Of a DNA stretch of 64,000 bases, positions 59,680 to 64,000 are shown one piece after another. This stretch comes from JBBQER01 sp052148155. Lineage in GTDB: Bacteria; Actinomycetota; Acidimicrobiia; IMCC26256; PALSA-610. The first letter of the stretch is position 1. Every line of letters begins with the position of its first letter. Where the stretch lies: contig JBKQIY010000048.1 in the NCBI GenBank assembly GCA_052148155.1, forward strand, positions 1 through 64,000, read 5' to 3'. Position numbers and translations under genes: made by a program. Under the pieces are notes generated by a model, which was not told where the DNA came from, searched no databases, and saw only the letters and a list, made by a program, of their open reading frames with translations.

Positions 59680-60450
59680 ATGAGCGAACGTACCGGACAA
59701 CTCGCCGGCCGGACCGTGCTCGTCACGGGCGGCGGCAGCGGCATCGGCCGGGCGACCTCGACGAGAGCGGCCCGTTGCGGAGCGGCGGTGGCCGTCGTCG
59801 ACCGTCACCGCGACAACGCGGAAGAGACCGCGGCGATGATCCGTGCCGAGGGCGGAACGGCATCGGCGTATCCGTGCGACGTCGCCGACGACACCGCGGT
59901 CGCGGCCGCGGTCGCGGCTGCCAACACGGAACTCGGACGGATTTCGGGTGTCGTCACCGCGGCCGGCATCTTCCACGGCCCGGACCTGCGACCCGCGCAC
60001 GAGGTTTCCGTCGACGACTTCATGACCGTGCTGCGCGTCAACCTGGTCGGAACGTTCGCGGTCATCAAACATGCGCTTCCGCATCTTGTCGCGGGTGGCG
60101 GCGCGATCGTGACGATCGCGTCGACCGCCGCGATACGCGGTCACGGTTTCGGTGCGGGTTACACCGCGAGCAAGGGTGGCGTCGACGCGTTGACGCGTCT
60201 GCTTGCAGTGCAGTACGGCCCGCGGGGTGTGCGCGCGAATTGCGTCTGCCCCGGCGGTGTCGACACACCTATGACTGCGGGCACATTCGCGACGCCGGAA
60301 GCGATCGAACGCGCGAAGCGCACAGTCCCGCTCGGTCATCATGCACAACCTGAAGACATCGGCGACGTCGTGGTATTTCTGCTCACCGACGACGCGCGGC
60401 ATCTCACTGGCGTGACACTGCCCGTCGAGGGTGGCGCGACGATCGCCTGA
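59680..60450 (+). CDS. Short-chain dehydrogenase/reductase
   Basis: 256-residue classical SDR: VTGGGSGIGRA (residues 15-25), TAAGI, Ser148, Tyr161 and Lys165 (YTASK), CPGGVDTPM and the C-terminal LTGVTLPVEGGATIA. Closest in style to 3-oxoacyl reductase or glucose dehydrogenase-like SDRs. Single-gene unit with a leaderless-type start at ATG 59680. Confidence 0.9.
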   Translation: MSERTGQLAGRTVLVTGGGSGIGRATSTRAARCGAAVAVVDRHRDNAEETAAMIRAEGGTASAYPCDVADDTAVAAAVAAANTELGRISGVVTAAGIFHGPDLRPAHEVSVDDFMTVLRVNLVGTFAVIKHALPHLVAGGGAIVTIASTAAIRGHGFGAGYTASKGGVDALTRLLAVQYGPRGVRANCVCPGGVDTPMTAGTFATPEAIERAKRTVPLGHHAQPEDIGDVVVFLLTDDARHLTGVTLPVEGGATIA

Positions 60451-60491
60451 AACGAACGTCTGATGACGCACCCATAACGGACGATCCGACC

Positions 60492-60547
60492 GCGAGTCCA
60501 GGAATTTCTTCTGCTGGAAACGATGCGTTCCAGCAGGGGATTCTCGC
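60492..60547 (+). ncRNA. Candidate structured RNA element between an SDR and the Rpf-like gene
   Basis: Inner stem CTGCTGGAA (60511-60519) / TTCCAGCAG (60528-60536) with an eight-base loop. An outer stem GCGAG (60492-60496) / CTCGC (60543-60547) encloses it. There is no U-tract. It could be the 3' end of the SDR transcript or a regulatory RNA. If the Rpf gene is leaderless from 60625, the element is not in its mRNA. Confidence 0.4.
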
Positions 60548-60586
60548 ATCCGGTCCGAGCATTACCACACTCCGTGACCTCAAGAG

Positions 60587-60615
60587 TCGACCGGACGGGG
60601 GGACTTCACTAGCGT
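60587..60615 (+). promoter_or_regulatory. Promoter of the Rpf-like gene
   Basis: TCGACC (60587-60592), 17-bp spacer, TAGCGT (60610-60615), then nine bases to ATG 60625 with no ribosome-binding site. Confidence 0.55.
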
Positions 60616-60624
60616 CACCCCCGC

Positions 60625-61713
60625 ATGCCCCGGACCCGCAAAGGTCGCGTCGGGCGCAGCGCTGGTGTGGCGGAGCACGGCGTAGCGAAGCACCGCATTG
60701 TCATCAGGCTGTCGCGCACGACACGACTCACACGTGTGAGCGCGCTCGCGTGCGTGCTCGCGCTCGTCCTCGCGGGCGCGCCGACGTCAGCCTCGGCGCA
60801 AACCGCGAGCGAGTCGTTGGCGCAAACCCGCGCCATGATCGACACGACAGCCAACCAATGGTTCGCCGCACAACGCGAAGCCTCAGCGCTCGATGTGCAG
60901 ATCCGGACCCTCACCGAGATGACGGTCCTGATCGGACATCGGGTGGACCAGCTCCGTGGCATTGCCGACGCCCGCGCGGTCGAGCTCTACGAGAGCAACA
61001 CCGAGGGGCTCGGCGACATGATGAACGACACCGCGATGGGAGGCGACCCACTCGAACTCGGACGCCGGGCGGCGCTGATCGGCCAAGCGAACGCTGAGAA
61101 TCAGCTGATCGTCAATGAGCTCGAGGCGTCGATCTCCGACCTGAACGCACGCCGCGATCAGATCCACGCGGCCGAGACCGCCCAGGCGCGCACGCTGGGA
61201 GTCCTCACGAGTCGGCGCCGCACCCTCGACAACGAGCTCGCCTCTCTCGAGCTGGGGTCGGCGCATGCTGAGGCACGAGCCGAACTGGCCGCGGCCATCG
61301 GCCGTCAACAAGACGCCGAGGTCAGCGCCGCGACGCGGCCGACGGTCGTGGCGTTGACCTCGACCGGTGCGACGCCGCCTTCGAGTCCTCCGCCGCCAGC
61401 TGCGACGTCGATCGTGCCCGGACCGGTCGCACCTCCCGACTCGGGGGCGGTCAGCCCGTATCACGACGAGCCGTTCCTCGTATGCACCCGAACGCGGGAA
61501 AGTAATGGCAACTACGGCGTGGTCAGCGCCGGCGGTACCTACTACGGCGCGTACCAGTTCGCGACCACGACCTGGAACGTGACCGCTGCCCACGTCGGGA
61601 GGCTCGACCTGGTCGGGGTGCTGCCGTCGCAGGCGTCACCATCCGACCAGGACGACATGGCGTGGGCGTTGTATCAGTGGCAGGGCAACACGCCGTGGGG
61701 CGGTCGCTGCTAG
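60625..61713 (+). CDS. Secreted Rpf-like transglycosylase with coiled-coil domain
   Basis: 362 residues. A basic start and hydrophobic core (residues ~36-52) end in an ASAQ-type signal cleavage site near residue 58. Helical coiled-coil sequence follows (62-235), then a Pro-rich linker (250-275). The C-terminal domain is of the resuscitation-promoting-factor/transglycosylase-like type: CTRTRESNGNYGVV with probable catalytic Glu292, and TYYGAYQFATTTWN. Predicted to cleave peptidoglycan and act in growth or resuscitation. The coiled coil resembles the regulatory domain of CwlO/PcsB-type hydrolases. Confidence 0.88.
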   Translation: MPRTRKGRVGRSAGVAEHGVAKHRIVIRLSRTTRLTRVSALACVLALVLAGAPTSASAQTASESLAQTRAMIDTTANQWFAAQREASALDVQIRTLTEMTVLIGHRVDQLRGIADARAVELYESNTEGLGDMMNDTAMGGDPLELGRRAALIGQANAENQLIVNELEASISDLNARRDQIHAAETAQARTLGVLTSRRRTLDNELASLELGSAHAEARAELAAAIGRQQDAEVSAATRPTVVALTSTGATPPSSPPPPAATSIVPGPVAPPDSGAVSPYHDEPFLVCTRTRESNGNYGVVSAGGTYYGAYQFATTTWNVTAAHVGRLDLVGVLPSQASPSDQDDMAWALYQWQGNTPWGGRC

Positions 61714-62384
61714 CCGCGTCCACGAAATCTGTGGAACACCTCGGCGATCGTGCACTCGGCGAGCGACCCGAGCCGCAGGTCGGCGGCCGACAGGTCGAGC
61801 GTCTCGGTCAGCGCGTTGGGGACGGCAACACAACGCAGCCCCGCGGCCTTCGCCGCCGCGATCCCGTGTGGCGAGTCTTCCACGGCAAGCGCGTTGCGGG
61901 TCGCGACACCGAGCTGGGCACACGCCTCGACGTACGTATCAGGCGCCGGCTTGCCGCGCACCGTCCCACCGGCGGTGACGACGAACGCGAACCGGTCCCG
62001 CAGCCCAAGCCGTCCGAGATGTTCGGCGACCCATTCGGCCGGCGAACTCGATGCGATCGCGAGTGCGAGCCCCGCGTCGTCCGCCTCGGTGAGCCAGGCC
62101 ACAACGCCCGGCCGCGCCTCCTCGTGCGCCAACAGCGCGTCACGACGGGCCCGACGGATCTCGTCCATCGCGGCTCGGTCGACTGGCCGGTCGGCCCGCT
62201 CGACGAGCCAGGCGTGCACGTCGAGCTCGTCAGCGGTTCCGATCGTCGCCGACCACTCCTCGATGGTGGGAGGCGAGGCGCCGTGCGCCTCGAACGCGGC
62301 ACACCACGACTCGTAGACCGGCACCTCGGTGTCGAGCACGAGACCGTCGAAATCGAACACGACCGCGCGAATTTCGGTGTTCAC
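61710..62384 (-). CDS. HAD-superfamily hydrolase (beta-phosphoglucomutase-like)
   Basis: 224 residues. HAD motif I VVFDFDGLVLDTE, motif II IASSSPAEW, motif III lysine in GKPAPDTY and motif IV VEDSPHG; a helical cap lies between I and II. The GKPAPD/VEDSPHG form is that of the beta-phosphoglucomutase/phosphatase subgroup. GTG 62384 overlaps the upstream SDR stop as GTGA. Its stop codon and that of the convergent Rpf-like gene are the same CTAG tetranucleotide. Confidence 0.9.
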   Translation of the reverse strand: MNTEIRAVVFDFDGLVLDTEVPVYESWCAAFEAHGASPPTIEEWSATIGTADELDVHAWLVERADRPVDRAAMDEIRRARRDALLAHEEARPGVVAWLTEADDAGLALAIASSSPAEWVAEHLGRLGLRDRFAFVVTAGGTVRGKPAPDTYVEACAQLGVATRNALAVEDSPHGIAAAKAAGLRCVAVPNALTETLDLSAADLRLGSLAECTIAEVFHRFRGRG

Positions 62385-63133
62385 GACCGCTCGGGGAGGT
62401 TGCGGTCGGTCGGGTCGATCGGACTTGCGAGCGACACGCCGCCGTCGGCGGCGAGGATCTGGCCGGTCACCCAATCGAGCCGGCACAACGCGACCACGGC
62501 TTGAGCCACCTCGGCCGCCGAACCGACCCGGCCGAGCGCGGCGCGGCCCGCGACCCGTTCGCGGTAGCCATGCATGCGGTCGGTCGCGGCGAACATCGGC
62601 GTGTCCGTGGGGCCGGGCGCGACACCATTGACTCGGATCCCTCGCGGTCCGAGCTCACGCGCCGCGACCCGCACCAGCGCGGCAAGTCCGGCCTTCGAAG
62701 CGGAGTAATGCGCCATCGACCGATCCGCCAGAAATCCCGACACGCTGGTCACGGCCACGATCGCGCCCGGCTGTTCCGACGCGACCATCGCCCGCGCGCA
62801 TTCGCGCAACGTGACGAATGCTCCCCGCAGGTTCACGCGCATCACCCGGTCCCATTCCTCGGTGCTCAGGTCGACGATGGCGCCCATCCCGCCCACGCCG
62901 GCGTTGAGGACCGCAACGTCGAGCCGGCCCAGTCGCGTCACAACCTCTCGGACCGAGGCAACAACCTGCTCCTCGTCGCCGACGTCGACGGTCAGCGACA
63001 TCTCGGCATCGGGAGCGTCGTGCAGGTCAAGCACCGCGACCCGAACCCCGGCGGCTTGCAGGCCGGCAACCGTCGCCGCGCCGATGCCGCTCGCCCCACC
63101 GGTGACGATCGCGCACGTGTCGACAAGTTCCAT
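62381..63133 (-). CDS. Short-chain dehydrogenase/reductase
   Basis: 250-residue classical SDR: VTGGASGIGAAT (residues 10-21), LNAGVGG, Ser130, Tyr143 and Lys147 (YSASK), APGPTDTPM, ILAADGG. ATG 63133 lies 29 bp from the divergent flavin oxidoreductase start. It is coupled to the HAD gene downstream. Confidence 0.9.
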   Translation of the reverse strand: MELVDTCAIVTGGASGIGAATVAGLQAAGVRVAVLDLHDAPDAEMSLTVDVGDEEQVVASVREVVTRLGRLDVAVLNAGVGGMGAIVDLSTEEWDRVMRVNLRGAFVTLRECARAMVASEQPGAIVAVTSVSGFLADRSMAHYSASKAGLAALVRVAARELGPRGIRVNGVAPGPTDTPMFAATDRMHGYRERVAGRAALGRVGSAAEVAQAVVALCRLDWVTGQILAADGGVSLASPIDPTDRNLPERS

Positions 63134-63148
63134 GACAGATATGGAAGC

Positions 63149-63154
63149 TAGCGT
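63149..63154 (+). promoter_or_regulatory. Putative -10 box of the leaderless LLM oxidoreductase gene
   Basis: TAGCGT, eight bases before GTG 63163. Confidence 0.45.
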
Positions 63155-63162
63155 CGCAAGCC

Positions 63163-64000
63163 GTGGGTGAACCTTGGTTTGGCATCTACCTGCCTCAGCT
63201 GCGCATGTCGTTCGGCCGCATCCTCGAACGGACGGCCGCAGCCGAGATCGCCGGCTTCGAGTCCGTGTGGCTCATGGACCACTTCAGCGCGCCCGCAGCA
63301 CCCGAGGTCGACACGTTCGAAGGCTTCACCATCGCGAGCGCGCTCGCGGCGCGTACGTCGACGATCCGAATCGGCCACCTCGTGCTCTGCAACCCGTTCC
63401 GTCACCCCGCGCTGCTCGCAAAGATGTCCGCGACACTCGACGTGATCTCCGACGGCCGGCTCGATCTCGGCGTCGGCTGGGGATCGGTGCCCGCCGAACT
63501 CGAGATGTACGGCTTCGGATCAGAGTCGCCGGCGGTGCGAGCCACCAAGCTGCGAGAGACGCTCGAGATCCTCACGATGATGTTCTCTGGAACGCCGTTC
63601 GACTACGACGGCACCCACTACCGACTCCGGCGTGCGATCGGACGGCCCGTCCCCTGCCAGGCGCACCTGCCCGTCCACATCGGCGGCGGCGGACCGAAGC
63701 TCACCATGCCGCTGGTCGCGCGGTTCGCCGACTGGTGGAACTGCCCCGGATACGCGCTCGACCGTCTCGACGAACTCCGGCCGCTCGCCGGCCGGGCGCG
63801 CATCTCGACGCAGCATCCGATCGGCCTTGCCGCCGGTGCCGCAGACCGAGACGAGGTGATCGCCACCGCGCACCGTCGTTTCGGAACCTGGGGCGCCGTC
63901 ATCGCAGGGACCGCCGACGAAGTCGCCGCCGCGCTCGCCGACGAAGTACACCGCGGCGTCGAAGGGTTCGTGCTCCAGTTCTCCGACTTCGGAACACCCG
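63163..64000 (+). CDS. LLM-class (luciferase-like) flavin/F420-dependent oxidoreductase, partial
   Basis: At least 279 residues; the gene runs off the window end. Luciferase-like TIM barrel: WFGIYLPQLRMSFGRILERTAAAEIAGFESVWLMDHF, then RIGHLVLCNPFRHPALLAKMSATLDVISDGRLDLGVGWG, the classic LLM signature, and HIGGGGPKLTMPLVARFADWWN. The conserved region fits the F420-dependent subgroup common in actinobacteria, but FMN use is possible. GTG 63163 follows TAGCGT at leaderless spacing. Confidence 0.88.
   Translation, partial: MGEPWFGIYLPQLRMSFGRILERTAAAEIAGFESVWLMDHFSAPAAPEVDTFEGFTIASALAARTSTIRIGHLVLCNPFRHPALLAKMSATLDVISDGRLDLGVGWGSVPAELEMYGFGSESPAVRATKLRETLEILTMMFSGTPFDYDGTHYRLRRAIGRPVPCQAHLPVHIGGGGPKLTMPLVARFADWWNCPGYALDRLDELRPLAGRARISTQHPIGLAAGAADRDEVIATAHRRFGTWGAVIAGTADEVAAALADEVHRGVEGFVLQFSDFGTP

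Noticed and set aside
60492..60600. c-di-AMP (ydaO-type) riboswitch upstream of the Rpf-like gene
   Set aside because: The genomic context fits, but I could not find the conserved sequence blocks of that riboswitch, and the likely promoter is downstream of the structure. Kept only as an unnamed structured element.
1..64000. CRISPR arrays, insertion sequences, rRNA operons, prophage
   Set aside because: I saw no regularly spaced direct repeats, transposase-like proteins, terminal inverted repeats with target duplications or rRNA sequence.

Overview
The window is GC-rich, densely packed DNA from an actinobacterium. Mycothiol synthesis (mshA), a rex-hemA-hemC-hemD gene order, an RsiG/AmfC-like anti-sigma protein, a resuscitation-promoting-factor-like wall protein and a MenJ-like menaquinone reductase all point to that phylum. 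Two complex I operons, a split b6-type cytochrome b and many short-chain dehydrogenases suggest the class Acidimicrobiia, but that placement is inference. I see no rRNA, tRNA, CRISPR array, insertion sequence or prophage.

Layout. (1) 60-11667, minus strand: an 11-gene complex I operon, nuoABCDHIJKLMN, with no nuoE/F/G, ending in an NDUFAF7/MidA-like methyltransferase. (2) 11739-12758, plus strand: a patatin-like lipase wedged between the two complex I operons. (3) 12818-28177, minus strand: a full 14-gene nuoA-N operon. (4) 28292-29554, minus strand: a MenJ-like menaquinone reductase. (5) 29698-35799, plus strand: an eight-gene quinol:electron-acceptor oxidoreductase operon. It holds a split b6/subunit IV cytochrome b, a Rieske protein, a diheme cytochrome c, a 2x[4Fe-4S] ferredoxin and three unidentified membrane proteins. 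(6) 36310-43620, minus strand: the tetrapyrrole operon rex, precorrin-2 dehydrogenase, hemA, hemC, cobA-hemD, hemB, hemL, with a Rex operator in its promoter. (7) 43749-55932: housekeeping genes, including an acyl-CoA ligase, SAM hydrolase, HTH protein, proC, mshA-ybjN, an XRE regulator with an RsiG-like protein, moaD, a DksA-like protein, a Lon-N-domain protein, a transglutaminase-like protein, a SET protein and map. (8) 56225-64000: a catabolic-looking region with a VOC protein, four short-chain dehydrogenases, a TIM-barrel isomerase, a hotdog thioesterase, an Rpf-like wall protein, a HAD phosphatase and a partial LLM-class flavin oxidoreductase.

Regions 1-6 form a respiratory super-locus: two quinone-reducing complex I isoforms, an enzyme that likely saturates menaquinone, the quinol-oxidising complex, and the heme pathway that supplies it under NAD(H)-responsive Rex control. 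The two complex I copies are not equivalent. Only the 11-subunit version has the NuoD arginine that NDUFAF7 methylates in mitochondria, and only its operon carries the methyltransferase. The same NuoD has Trp where the quinone-binding Tyr is normally found.

Many transcription units start with a TAnnnT box (TAGCGT, TAGCCT, TACGCT, TAGTCT) 6-10 nt before the start codon, which suggests widespread leaderless transcription. I used this to choose several starts.
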